DNA of 64,000 nt from Streptomyces bicolor (lineage in GTDB: Bacteria > Actinomycetota > Actinomycetes > Streptomycetales > Streptomycetaceae): contig NZ_JOFS01000009.1 in the NCBI RefSeq assembly GCF_000719285.1, positions 457,258 through 521,257 on the forward strand, in the 5' to 3' direction. Positions 26,913-35,807 of the stretch are shown here, piece after piece. The position numbers were made by a program, and so were the translations under genes. The notes under the pieces are model-generated. The model made no database searches, had not been told where the DNA came from, and saw only the letters and a program-made list of their open reading frames with translations. Every line of letters begins with the position of its first letter. Position 1 is the stretch's first letter.

Positions 26913-27131
26913 TCACTCCTGCCGTGAACGCTCGTTGTAGCGGGCCTGCGCCGCGCCCTGAACAAACTGTGTGAGGAGGCCGGCGCAGCCGCCCGCGAAT
27001 ATGGCGGCGACGATGCCGCCTGTTGCGATGTCGGGCGTGCTGACGATGATCGCGATGGCGACGGCGCAGGTGACGATGATCCCAAGTGGCTTGGTCGGCA
27101 CGCGGTACCACCACGGCGTACGTGCCCCCAT
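26913..27131 (-). CDS. Small membrane protein
   Basis: 72 aa from ATG 27131. Two hydrophobic segments: LGIIVTCAVAIAIIVS and GGIVAAIFAGGCAGLLTQFV, flanked by basic MGARTPWWYR and charged AQARYNERSRQE. No known motif. Divergent from the first phage gene; it may belong to the phage (holin-like or superinfection exclusion) or be a chromosomal orphan. Confidence 0.55.
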   Translation of the reverse strand: MGARTPWWYRVPTKPLGIIVTCAVAIAIIVSTPDIATGGIVAAIFAGGCAGLLTQFVQGAAQARYNERSRQE

Positions 27132-27182
27132 GGGCACCTCCCTGTCCACGTGCCGGATCGCGTAGATATCGTACTGGCAGGG

Positions 27183-27205
27183 CTGTCCGACAGCCGTTCT
27201 AGCGT
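27183..27205 (+). promoter_or_regulatory. Shared CTGTCCGACAG / TAGCGT promoter motif
   Basis: CTGTCCGACAG is a palindrome (CTGTC-n-GACAG), followed 6 nt later by CTAGCGT, 8 nt before the ATG of the first phage gene. The same arrangement and spacing recurs at 39930-39952. TAGCGT is a plausible -10 giving a nearly leaderless transcript. Confidence 0.45.
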
Positions 27206-27212
27206 CGTGGGA

Positions 27213-27587
27213 ATGGATCACGACAGCGACGAGAACGTGCACCGAGTACAGATCACCGCTCGCGGCGCGAAGGCCGCGATCGAGATCGACGGGCGGCGGG
27301 TAGACCCGGGTGCGTTGAGTGGCTACACCGTCAGCCACCGAGAAGGAGAGCCGCCGCAGGTGGTCCTCTACTCCGGGGACCACGTCGAAACCATCTTCGA
27401 GGGCATGGCCCGTGTCGCTGTTGCCGACGTGCCCGACCCCGGCCCGGCCGCCGCCGTCTTTCTGGCGGCGATTGACGCTGCGGAACTGGAGCGGGCCGCG
27501 CTGGCCAGGCCCGACCTCGGCACCGGCCCGCACTCCTTGACGCAGGCGATGCTCACCCAGCTCGTGGAGTGGGCGCGTGGCCTTTGA
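27213..27587 (+). CDS. Phage hypothetical protein at start of connector block
   Basis: 124 aa from ATG 27213; an upstream ATG at 27150 would overlap the shared promoter motif. Acidic, mixed alpha/beta: VHRVQITARGAKAAIEIDGR, VVLYSGDHVETIFEGMARV, then a helical C-terminus. No motif recognised. It overlaps the connector gene by 11 bp. Position suggests a head or head-tail accessory protein. Confidence 0.6.
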   Translation: MDHDSDENVHRVQITARGAKAAIEIDGRRVDPGALSGYTVSHREGEPPQVVLYSGDHVETIFEGMARVAVADVPDPGPAAAVFLAAIDAAELERAALARPDLGTGPHSLTQAMLTQLVEWARGL

Positions 27588-28008
27588 CGTGGAGGGTGCA
27601 CGCCGGGTTGTCGGCCGCATCCTGGACGACAAGCTCGAAGTGTGGCGGGACGGCGCCGGCCGCGCGGACGATGTGCTGGACGAAGCCACCGGGCAGCTCG
27701 TGTCCCCGACGCCTGACGAGTGCTTGGTCTGGGACGGGCTCGGCGCCGTGATGCCGCTGGGCCATCCCGCGATCACCCGGCCGCTGAGCGGTGCCGTCGC
27801 AGTCGAGCCGTCCACGACGGACTACCAGGCCGTGCTCCCCGTTGATGCTCCGGAACTCCGGCCGGACGACGTGGTGCGCGTGGCCGGATCGGTGAGGCCC
27901 GGCGGGCCGCGTGATCCTCAGCTGATCGGCCGCCGCTTCCGCGTCTCGGACGAGACCGTGGGCACCTACAGCGTGGTGCGCATCGTCAGGGTGCAGGTGA
28001 TCGACTGA
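27577..28008 (+). CDS. Head-tail connector/stopper-like protein
   Basis: 143 aa from GTG 27577. DDKLEVWRDGAGRADDVLDE followed by VWDGLGAVMPLGH and a C-terminal FRVSDETVGTYSVVRIVRVQ resemble the small beta-rich head-completion proteins of actinophages (DUF6093-like). It overlaps its neighbours and precedes a gp10-like gene, the usual order. Role assigned from position and general look. Confidence 0.6.
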   Translation: MAFDVEGARRVVGRILDDKLEVWRDGAGRADDVLDEATGQLVSPTPDECLVWDGLGAVMPLGHPAITRPLSGAVAVEPSTTDYQAVLPVDAPELRPDDVVRVAGSVRPGGPRDPQLIGRRFRVSDETVGTYSVVRIVRVQVID

Positions 28009-28436
28009 TGGCACCGGCGAACCCGCACCCCAACGCCCACCCGGCCGCGACCGCGTTCCGTGATCCCATCGCGCTGGCCGCCGCCCTGGCCCGGATGGGT
28101 CCGGCCACCCGCGCCCGCACGCGGACGATCACCCGGCACCACGCCATGCTGCTGCGGGTCCGCATCCAGCGGAACGCGAGCGGCAGGCCCGGACCGAACG
28201 TGATCACCGGGCAGTACCGCGCATCATGGGACGTGCGGATGCGCACCGCTGGCGGCGAGGTCACCGCCGAGGTGTTCTCCGACGCCCCGCAGGCGCGACG
28301 ACTGGAATACGGCTTCGTCGGCGTCGACAGCCTCGGGCGGCACTACCGGCAGCCGCCGTTCCCGCACGTCGAGCCCGCGTTCCAGCAAACCGAACCGGCG
28401 TTCATCCAGGCCCTGGCCGACGGGGTGCTGCCGTGA
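28008..28436 (+). CDS. HK97 gp10-like tail-completion protein
   Basis: 142 aa. After a basic helix (RARTRTITRHHAMLLRVRIQ), PNVITGQYRASWDVRM and RRLEYGFVGVDSLGRHYRQP carry the pattern TGxLRxS ... LExG..R.PP/HPFxxP of HK97 gp10/phage tail-joining proteins. Such proteins sit at the head-proximal tail end. Overlaps both neighbours. Confidence 0.75.
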   Translation: MAPANPHPNAHPAATAFRDPIALAAALARMGPATRARTRTITRHHAMLLRVRIQRNASGRPGPNVITGQYRASWDVRMRTAGGEVTAEVFSDAPQARRLEYGFVGVDSLGRHYRQPPFPHVEPAFQQTEPAFIQALADGVLP

Positions 28437-28876
28437 TCGCTCGTCTTCCGGTGACCCGCGCGCTCGCCGCCCTCCTGGAGGACACCACGGGCCGCCCTTG
28501 CGGTGTCGGTGAACTCCCGCGCGTTCAGGGGGATTCCGGCTGGGAGCCCGCGCCCGTCCCGTACACGATCCTCGACTCGCTGCCCGCCGAGTTCGCAGGC
28601 CCACCCCTGTGGGACTGGCACGCCGATGCCTCCTGGTCCTACCAGGTCACCTCGGTCGGGGAACGAGCCGATCAGGTCGAGTGGCTGGCCGACCGCGTAC
28701 GCGCCGGGGTCGTCGGCCGGACCGACGGACGCTGGACCCACGACCTGCACGTTCCCGAAGCACGCGTCATCGACCGGGAGTTGACCTACGACGCCGGAGG
28801 AGAGCCCTCGGTGTCGGCGGCAGGCGCTATCGTGTCCTACGTGCAGCGGGTCACGATCACCGTGACCCCAGCATGA
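28433..28876 (+). CDS. Tail terminator-like protein
   Basis: 147 aa from GTG 28433. YTILDSLPAEF, WSYQVTSVGERADQVEWLAD and VSYVQRVTITVTPA follow the tail terminator/minor tail layout: an N-terminal helix, a beta-sheet with a QVTSVG strand, then a helix with DQVEWLADRV. Between gp10-like and tail-tube genes, as expected for the protein that caps the tube. Confidence 0.7.
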   Translation: MIARLPVTRALAALLEDTTGRPCGVGELPRVQGDSGWEPAPVPYTILDSLPAEFAGPPLWDWHADASWSYQVTSVGERADQVEWLADRVRAGVVGRTDGRWTHDLHVPEARVIDRELTYDAGGEPSVSAAGAIVSYVQRVTITVTPA

Positions 28877-29007
28877 AGAATCGATTCTTCTGATCCTCAC
28901 CGCGGAGGCCCGCGCGGACGCTAGGCCCCAGGCCAGGCGAACCCCCTTTGAACCTCAAGGGGCAGGGCCTCGGCACGGGACGCTGCCCCAGAAGTGGGAG
29001 CGGACCT

Positions 29008-29640
29008 GTGTCCACGAGCACGAAGAAGACCCAGACCCGATTTCTGCGGCGCGGCATCTCCAAGATCCTGTGGTCCAAGGACCTCAACGACCCGAAGTAC
29101 CCCAGCCGACGGGAGATCACCAACGCGTTTGGCCTGACCGATGCCGTCTCGGACATCGAGGGCTGGGCGCTGGAGAACGACCCCATCGAGACCCCCGACA
29201 TGGGCTCGACCTTCAACTCCTCGATCCCGGGCAACGACAAGGCCGAGAACTCCAGCCTGACCTTCTACGAGGACCGGTTCTCCGACGCGATCGAGCAGCG
29301 GCTCCCCAAGGGCGCGAAGGGCTACGTCGTCCTGCTCCGCAAGGGCGATCTGCCCGGCTCTCGCTCGGTGGACGTGTTCCCTGTCCAGGTCGCTACCCGC
29401 GCCGCGACGTACAGCACCGGCAACGAGGCCGCGAAGTTCAAGGTGGACTTCACGATCACGGACGAGCCGTCGCTCGACCGTCCGGTGCCGCAGGCGCAGC
29501 CCAGTCCGCTGCCGGATCAGGACTGCGACGAGGACCACGACCACGGGCACGACGGTGACCATGTCGACGTGACCGTGGTCAGCACCACGGAGACCAAGAC
29601 CGAGGCGACGGTCCGCGAGCACGACGCTGACGAGGGCTGA
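29008..29640 (+). CDS. Major tail (tube) protein
   Basis: 210 aa from GTG 29008 with GTGGGAGCGG upstream. GISKILWSKDLNDPKYPSRR opens the protein, SSLTFYEDRFSDAIEQRLPK is central and FPVQVATRAATYSTGNEAA leads into a strand KFKVDFTITDEP, the typical beta-barrel of siphovirus tube proteins. The last 45 residues are acidic and His-rich (DCDEDHDHGHDGDH), possibly a surface decoration or metal-binding tail. Followed by the chaperone genes. Confidence 0.8.
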   Translation: MSTSTKKTQTRFLRRGISKILWSKDLNDPKYPSRREITNAFGLTDAVSDIEGWALENDPIETPDMGSTFNSSIPGNDKAENSSLTFYEDRFSDAIEQRLPKGAKGYVVLLRKGDLPGSRSVDVFPVQVATRAATYSTGNEAAKFKVDFTITDEPSLDRPVPQAQPSPLPDQDCDEDHDHGHDGDHVDVTVVSTTETKTEATVREHDADEG

Positions 29641-29642
29641 TC

Positions 29643-30197
29643 GTGTCGCGCCCCGCACAGGCCAAGCGCCCGTCCCCCTCCGCCACGGCGGCGGAGGGGG
29701 CGTGGTCGGCCAAGATGGAACGGCTCCGCCGCCGAGCCCGCCCGCAGAACCGGCTCCGCATCTGCGATGACGCCGAGCTGCGCCAGCGGTACGACGAGGC
29801 TGAGCAGGCCGCCCGCCGTGCCCGGTTCGTCGCCGAGGCCAACCCGGGTGACGAGCTGGCCGCGCGCCAGGCAACCGACGCTGATGCGGCGCGGGACCAG
29901 GCCCTGGCGGCGCTCGACGCTGCCTCGGAGTTCCTGACCTTCCGCGCCCTTCCGCGCCCGGTGCTGGAGGAGCTGATCAGCGAGCACCCGCCCACCGAGC
30001 AGCAGGCGGAGGAGGGGGCGATCTTCAACGCCGACACCTGCCCCGCCGCGCTGGTGGCGGCGGCGTCCGTGGACGGCATGAGCCGCGAGGAGGCCGAGGA
30101 GCTGCTGAACGGCTGGTCGGCGCCGGACGCCAACGCGCTGTGGGACGCCGCCTGGCAGATCCAGCAGGAGAGCCGGGTCGAGCTGGGAAAAGGCTGA
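29643..30197 (+). CDS. Tail assembly chaperone G
   Basis: 184 aa from GTG 29643. Helical, with LTFRALPRPVLEELISEHPP, TCPAALVAAASVDGMSREEA and ELLNGWSAPDANALWDAA, the pattern of actinophage tail chaperones. The frame ends just after a G-GGA-AAA heptamer, where a -1 shift makes the longer GT product. Located between tube and tape-measure genes, exactly as in lambda G/T. Confidence 0.85.
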   Translation: MSRPAQAKRPSPSATAAEGAWSAKMERLRRRARPQNRLRICDDAELRQRYDEAEQAARRARFVAEANPGDELAARQATDADAARDQALAALDAASEFLTFRALPRPVLEELISEHPPTEQQAEEGAIFNADTCPAALVAAASVDGMSREEAEELLNGWSAPDANALWDAAWQIQQESRVELGKG

Positions 30198-30538
30198 GCC
30201 GTGACGCCGGCCTGCGCGCCGAACTGGAGCTGTGCGAGCGGTACGGCATTCCGCACTCGCAGTTCCTCGGCGGCGACGGCCGCTGGTCCGACCTCGACCG
30301 GGCCAAGGCGTTGGCCTGGGCGGAGTGGCAGCGGTCGGTGTGCCCGGAGTGCCACACCCGGCTGGAGGAGTGGGACCGCGAACGCGGCGGCGACCCACAC
30401 GCCTACGTCACCGACACCCTGCGCTGCCCCGGCTGCGAGCTGATCGAGCAGGAACGCGATCACGTCCCCCAGGACCGGTCCGGCTACGGCGTGAAGATCC
30501 AGCTCCTGCCGCGCGAGCAGTACGAGCCGCGCCCCTGA
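29643..30538 (+). CDS. Tail assembly chaperone GT, made by -1 frameshift
   Basis: Slipping back one base on GGGAAAA (30185-30191) continues the reading as KRLSRDAGLRAELELCERYG and adds about 115 residues ending at 30538. The added part carries a zinc ribbon: CPECHTRLEEW ... CPGCELIEQE. It has no credible start of its own. This matches the G/GT fusion that recruits the tape measure and tube subunits in long-tailed phages. Confidence 0.8.
30185..30191 (+). promoter_or_regulatory. Programmed -1 frameshift heptamer
   Basis: GGGAAAA in phase as ctG GGA AAA ggc tga, two codons before the zero-frame stop, fits X-XXY-YYZ. The -1 frame is open for 115 codons beyond. Confidence 0.8.
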
Positions 30539-30575
30539 TCCACCCTCGCACCATGTAAGTAAGGAGGCCGCCGCG

Positions 30576-33500
30576 GTGGCCGGGTTCACCCTCACGGTCG
30601 CGATGCGCGCCGAGGTCCGCGACCTGATCGCGGGAACCCGTGCTGCCTCCGCCCAGATGCGGACGCTGGGGGACCGGACTGACGCCGCGAACCGGTCTCT
30701 GGCCCGGCTGGATGCCAACGGGGCGCAGCTCGCTGCGCAGTTCGCTGCGCTGAATCGTTCCTCCCGCGCGGCCGTCGGGGAGCTGAACCGGATCACTGCC
30801 CGCGCCGGGGCGGCCCGTGCCGCGCTGCGCGCGGCCGGGGACGACGGCGCACGGTCGATGTCCCGGCTCCAGCGGGCGACCGCCGGGGCTGGTCGGCGGG
30901 GCCTGTCCGCCACGAACATGCTCGCGGGCGGCGCCCTCGTCCTGGGCACCGGCGAGGTCATCGAGGAGGGCAACAAGTACCAGCGGCAGATGAATCTCTT
31001 CCGCGCGGTGACGGACGCGACCGCCGGACAGATGAAGCGGGCCGCCGCCGTCGCCCGCGAACTCGGCAACGACCTGACGCTGCCCACCTCGACGTCGGCG
31101 GACGCCGCCGAGGGCATGGTCGAGCTGTCGAAGGCCGGCTTCCGTGCGGACCAGTCGATCGACTCCGTACGCGCCTCGCTCCAGCTCGCGGCGGCGGCCG
31201 ACGTCAACGCCGCCACGTCGGCCAAGTATTTGGGCGACATCATGGATCAGTACGGCCTCGGTGCTGATCAGGCGTCCCGTGCGGCAGACACTCTCGCCGC
31301 CACCGCCAACAACGCGTCGGGCTCGATCACTGACATCTACTACTCGATGCGGTACGCGGGCCCGGTCGCGAACGCGCTCGGCGTCACCCTCCAGGACACG
31401 GCCGCCGCGGTCGGAATGCTCGGCAAATCCGGCATCCTCGGGCAGACGGCAGGCACGAGCTTGCGCGGGATCTTCGCCAACCTCGCCGCGCCGACGCCAA
31501 TCATGAAGAACGCCCTGCGCGACCTCGGGATCGAAGCCTGGGACGCCCAAGGGCGCTTCAAGGGCCTGCGCACGGTGATCGACGGCCTGTCCAAGGCCGA
31601 ACACTCCATGAACCAGCAGGACTTCGTTGCTGGAGTGACCCGCGCGTTCGGCAAGCCCGCGCTCAGTGGCGCGGTCGCGCTCGCCCACCAGGGCACCGAG
31701 TCCTTCGACGCCCTGTCGATGGCTGTACGGCAAACCGGTTCGGCCGCGTCCATCACCGCCTCGCGCGGCGAGGGCCTTGCCGGTGCCATGACGCAACTGC
31801 GCACCCAGGCACGGCAGACCGGCATCGCCCTGTACGAGGGGATGGCACCCGGCCTGGAGTGGGTGACCCGCCTGCTCACCCGCGGGATGTCCGGGGCCAC
31901 GCCGTACCTGACCACGGCGCTGGAGTACGGGCGGAACATCGCCACGCTATACGGGCCGGAACTGAAGGAGCAGACGAAGGACGGGCTCAGCGGCCTCATC
32001 GAGGAGGCCCAGCAGCTCGTCGGCCCGCTCAAGGACATCGGTGAGCACTCCCTCGCCACCGGTCTCAACCTGCTGATCAACGCGGGCCGCACCCTCGGAG
32101 ACGTCCTGTCGAACGCCGCCGACGGCGCGGAACCGATCCTGGAGGCCGTCTCCGGGCTCGGGGAGGAAGGCGGCGCGGCGGCCGGGACGCTCGACATCAT
32201 CGCCACCGTCGCCAACCTCGCGATGGACGCGGTCTCGGGCCTGTCGATGGTGCTCGTCCCGATCGGTCACGCCGTCGGCGGTCTGGTCAGCGCCTTCGGC
32301 GCACTGCCTGGCCCGATCCAGTCCGCCGCCCTGGCCATGCTCCTGTTCCGCCGCGCCCAGCCGGCGCTGACGAACATGGCGACCACCCTGACCGGACCCG
32401 TCCGCTCGGGCTTCACCTCCTTCAACCAACAGATGCGCGTCCAGCAGTCGTTGGCCGCCTCGTCCGGCGTCGCCCTCTCGAGGTACGGCGCGGCCTGGGC
32501 CGCCGTCCAGGCTCGACTCGGGTTCCTCGGCAACATGACCTCCGCGTTCCGCAGCGCGAACGGTGCCGGAGTCACGTTCATGGGCACGCTCAACGGCGTC
32601 GGGAGGGCAGCCGGATCGGGACTGCGCTCGGCGCTCGGCGGCGTGACCAACGCGCTCGGCGGACCGTTCGGCGTGGTCATGGCCGGGGTGTCGGTGGGCC
32701 TGGGGCTGCTCGCCGCGCGGCAGCAGAAGGCGGCTCAGGCCGCGGCCGAGCACCAGCAGCGCGTGTCCACGCTCACGTCCGCGCTGCGCGAGTCCGGCGG
32801 GCAGATCGACAGCAATGTCCGCAACGCGGCGGCGCAGTCGCTGTTGGACACGAAGACGGAACAGGGCCAGCTCACCAAGGTGATGGAGCAGGCCGGGGTC
32901 CCGCTGGCCTCGCTCACCGACGCCTACCTCGGCCAGGGCACCTCGCTGGACGCGCTGCAGAAGCAGCTCCAGGCCACGGCCGACAAGCACAAGGTGTGGA
33001 AGGACGTCGCCGCTGGCAAGGCGACGGTCCAGGACTACTCCGAGGTCGGCCAGCAGTACAAGGACGCCGCCGACGCGCTCGGCTCCGTCAAGGGCGAGAT
33101 GGCCGGGGCGCTGAAAAATGCCAAGGACCTGGCCAAGGCCACTAAGGGTGCCGGAGACGGCACCTCGGCGTACGACCGGCTGAAGCAGGCGGTCGGCGGG
33201 CTGGCCGACCAGACCGCCGACGCCGATACGCGCACCCGGTCCCTGAAGTCCGCGCTCGACCTGCTGTCCGGCGGCCAGATCTCCCTCCAGGCGGCCGAGG
33301 CCAAGGTGAACTCGGCCGTCCTCGACCTGCAAGACGGCAGCAAAAACGTCGACCGCAGCCAGGGGTACGGCGGCAAGCAGCTCGTCAACGAGGACAAGAC
33401 CCTCAACACCACGACGCGGAACGGGCAGGGCCTCTACACCCAGCTCACCGCGCTCTCCGACGCGGCGGCCGACGCCTCCGTGGCGACCTTCGACCTGGCC

Positions 33501-34844
33501 CAGCGCAACGGCGAGGACCTGCCGGCCGCGCTGGCGAAGGCCCGCGAGCAGATGAGCCGCGCCCGGTCCGAAGCGATCCAGGCCGCCCGCGGCTACGGAC
33601 TGACCAAGACCCAGGCCGAAGGCGTCGCGGACAGCCTAGGCCTGCTGCCGTCCAAGGTGTCGCTGCTGCTCCAGACCAAGGGCATGGACAGCACCCTGGC
33701 GAACCTCATCGCCGTCCAGGCGGAGTTCCAGCGGCTGCCGAACGCGAAGACGATCAAGGTCGACTCGCTGTCCGACGGGGCCCAGAAGAAGCTGAGGAGC
33801 CTGGGATTCACCGTGAAGACGGTGCCCGGCACCCGGCAGATCAAGATCACCGCGCCGACCGCAGGGGCGAAGAAGAACCTCGACACCCTGATCGACAAGC
33901 TCGGCCGCACCCCGAACAGCAAGAACGTGAAGGTCTCCGCGCCCACCGCCGCAGCGATCAAGAGCCTGGAAGCCGTGCAGGCGAAGATCCGCGCGACACC
34001 AGGCGCGAAGTCCGTCGTCGTGCGCGCGCCGACGGCCGAGGCCCGCAAGCAGTTGGAGGCCCTGGGGTTCCGGATCGAGAAGGTTCCGGGCTCGAAGAAC
34101 GTGAAGGTCACGGTGCCCACCGGCGGCCCGCGGAAGGCGGCCGACTCCATCCAGGAGCGCATCAACTCCCTGCGCGGCAAGGAGGTCACGGTCACCACCC
34201 GGCATGTCTCGATCTTCAGCCAGCTCGCCGAGCAGAACACCAACGTCGCGGACGCCATCCGGCGCCAGGCCGACGCGCAGGCCCGCGCCGCCAAGAAGCA
34301 CGCGGACGGGGCGGTTGTCGACTACTTCGCGGACGGCGGCGTCACCGGGGGAACGGGCCGCGAGCGGCACGTCGCGCAGATCGCCCCGGCCGGGAGTTAC
34401 CGCATATGGGGGGAGCGGGAGACAGGCGGGGAGGCTTATGTGCCTTTGGCCGCTGCCAAGCGCGAGCGCAGCAAGGCGATCGTGGAGACCGTGGTCGACC
34501 GGTTCGGCGGCCAGGTCGAGTGGTACGCCAACGGCGGCGTCCGAAACGCCCGCGGCCGCGACTACAGCCCGATGCTCGCCAGGTCCTTCAAACAGGCCCG
34601 CAGCGTCGCGGCGATGGCGGGCGTCGTCCGCTCCTTCGACCTGCGCACCGGCAGCGACCGCGCCCGCACCCGCGTGGTCGACGCACGCGCTGGCGGCCGG
34701 GTCCAGGTCGTCGTCGTGCGCGAGCAGCAGCCGCTGATCGGCTCCATGCCGGTCACCGTCACCGACAGCGGAGCCACCCCCGAGCAGATCGGCACCGAGA
34801 TGATGCGCACCCTGCGCAACGCGCAGCGGGGCGGGAGAGTGTGA
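30576..34844 (+). CDS. Tail tape measure protein
   Basis: 1,422 aa from GTG 30576 with TAAGGAGGCC upstream. N-terminal coiled coil (EVRDLIAGTRAASAQMRTL), then the phage tail TP901-type core (LPTSTSADAAEGMVELSKAG, GQTAGTSLRGIFANLAAP), then hydrophobic segments (AVGGLVSAFGALPGPIQ; GVVMAGVSVGLGLLAAR) that may enter the host membrane. Residues about 1,055-1,205 hold four to five degenerate 35-40-aa repeats built on KxIKV-xAPTxxAxKxLxxL. If 1.5 Angstrom per residue applies, the tail is roughly 200 nm (inference). Intact, no frameshift. Confidence 0.9.
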   Translation: MAGFTLTVAMRAEVRDLIAGTRAASAQMRTLGDRTDAANRSLARLDANGAQLAAQFAALNRSSRAAVGELNRITARAGAARAALRAAGDDGARSMSRLQRATAGAGRRGLSATNMLAGGALVLGTGEVIEEGNKYQRQMNLFRAVTDATAGQMKRAAAVARELGNDLTLPTSTSADAAEGMVELSKAGFRADQSIDSVRASLQLAAAADVNAATSAKYLGDIMDQYGLGADQASRAADTLAATANNASGSITDIYYSMRYAGPVANALGVTLQDTAAAVGMLGKSGILGQTAGTSLRGIFANLAAPTPIMKNALRDLGIEAWDAQGRFKGLRTVIDGLSKAEHSMNQQDFVAGVTRAFGKPALSGAVALAHQGTESFDALSMAVRQTGSAASITASRGEGLAGAMTQLRTQARQTGIALYEGMAPGLEWVTRLLTRGMSGATPYLTTALEYGRNIATLYGPELKEQTKDGLSGLIEEAQQLVGPLKDIGEHSLATGLNLLINAGRTLGDVLSNAADGAEPILEAVSGLGEEGGAAAGTLDIIATVANLAMDAVSGLSMVLVPIGHAVGGLVSAFGALPGPIQSAALAMLLFRRAQPALTNMATTLTGPVRSGFTSFNQQMRVQQSLAASSGVALSRYGAAWAAVQARLGFLGNMTSAFRSANGAGVTFMGTLNGVGRAAGSGLRSALGGVTNALGGPFGVVMAGVSVGLGLLAARQQKAAQAAAEHQQRVSTLTSALRESGGQIDSNVRNAAAQSLLDTKTEQGQLTKVMEQAGVPLASLTDAYLGQGTSLDALQKQLQATADKHKVWKDVAAGKATVQDYSEVGQQYKDAADALGSVKGEMAGALKNAKDLAKATKGAGDGTSAYDRLKQAVGGLADQTADADTRTRSLKSALDLLSGGQISLQAAEAKVNSAVLDLQDGSKNVDRSQGYGGKQLVNEDKTLNTTTRNGQGLYTQLTALSDAAADASVATFDLAQRNGEDLPAALAKAREQMSRARSEAIQAARGYGLTKTQAEGVADSLGLLPSKVSLLLQTKGMDSTLANLIAVQAEFQRLPNAKTIKVDSLSDGAQKKLRSLGFTVKTVPGTRQIKITAPTAGAKKNLDTLIDKLGRTPNSKNVKVSAPTAAAIKSLEAVQAKIRATPGAKSVVVRAPTAEARKQLEALGFRIEKVPGSKNVKVTVPTGGPRKAADSIQERINSLRGKEVTVTTRHVSIFSQLAEQNTNVADAIRRQADAQARAAKKHADGAVVDYFADGGVTGGTGRERHVAQIAPAGSYRIWGERETGGEAYVPLAAAKRERSKAIVETVVDRFGGQVEWYANGGVRNARGRDYSPMLARSFKQARSVAAMAGVVRSFDLRTGSDRARTRVVDARAGGRVQVVVVREQQPLIGSMPVTVTDSGATPEQIGTEMMRTLRNAQRGGRV

Positions 34845-35794
34845 TGAGCACAGCACCGAACAAGAACCCCGAACTGGCCCCGTTTCAATACGAGATCGGC
34901 GGCGTCGTCCTGGGCACCGGCAGCCTCGTCCCGGTCGGGAACATCGAAGGTCTCGGCTCCCCGGCCACCCGGTCGCAGGACGCCGACAACGCCAATGGCG
35001 ACGGCACCGCCCCCGGCCGCGACTTCTACGGTCCGCGCCCCCTGCGCTTCGAGGCGGGCATCAAGACGCCCGGCGACCCGGTGAAGGCCGCCGAGATCCT
35101 CGCCCGGCTGGAACGCGCCCTGGACGACCCCGCCGCCCGGACCAGCCCGGACGGCCGCCACGTCCTGCGCGGCCGGTGGCCCAGTCACACAACGCGGCGC
35201 ATGTACGGGCGACTTCGCCGTATGGAGGCCACCAGCACTGCCACCGCCGTGCACGGCTGGATCCCCCTGGACATCGAGTTCGTCGGCCTGGACAACCCTC
35301 GCTGGTACGACGACGAGCTTTCGCAGCTGACGCTCGGCCTAGACCAAGCCGCCCACGCGACCACCGCGGACCGCACCGTCGACGAGGCGATGGGCCGACC
35401 CGCCGCCTGGTGCCGCCCCGCTGACCGTGAGCACCGCCCGGCCGACGAGCGGCCTGGATGGGTCACCAACCACGGTGACGTGCCGACCTACCCGAGCCTG
35501 CGCGTGCACGGGCCGGTCGCTGGACCGCGGATCTGGAACACGGTCACCCGCCGTGTCCTCGAACTCGACCTGTCGCTGCGCGAGGGCGAGTGGGTGGAGC
35601 TGGAGACCCGGCCCGGCACCTGCTGGGCCCTGCGCAACGGCACCGTCAACGTGGCCAACGACCTTAGCCCCGCATCCCGTCTCGACCTGTTCACCCTGCC
35701 GCCCGGACGGTCCGAGATCGCGTGGAGCGCGAACGACCCGTCCGGCACCGCGCGCCTCGAGGTGGCGTGGCGGTCGGCGTACACCACCCTGTGA
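34844..35794 (+). CDS. Distal tail-like protein
   Basis: 316 aa from ATG 34844, overlapping the tape-measure stop. FQYEIGGVVLGTGSLVPVGN at the N-terminus, WIPLDIEFVGLDNPRWYDDE in the middle and a beta-rich C-terminus (LELDLSLREGEWVELETRPG, RLEVAWRSAYTTL) match the Dit/phage tail family 2 layout. First protein after the tape measure, hence probably the baseplate hub ring. Confidence 0.75.
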   Translation: MSTAPNKNPELAPFQYEIGGVVLGTGSLVPVGNIEGLGSPATRSQDADNANGDGTAPGRDFYGPRPLRFEAGIKTPGDPVKAAEILARLERALDDPAARTSPDGRHVLRGRWPSHTTRRMYGRLRRMEATSTATAVHGWIPLDIEFVGLDNPRWYDDELSQLTLGLDQAAHATTADRTVDEAMGRPAAWCRPADREHRPADERPGWVTNHGDVPTYPSLRVHGPVAGPRIWNTVTRRVLELDLSLREGEWVELETRPGTCWALRNGTVNVANDLSPASRLDLFTLPPGRSEIAWSANDPSGTARLEVAWRSAYTTL

Positions 35795-35807
35795 ACGGAG
35801 AGCATTC

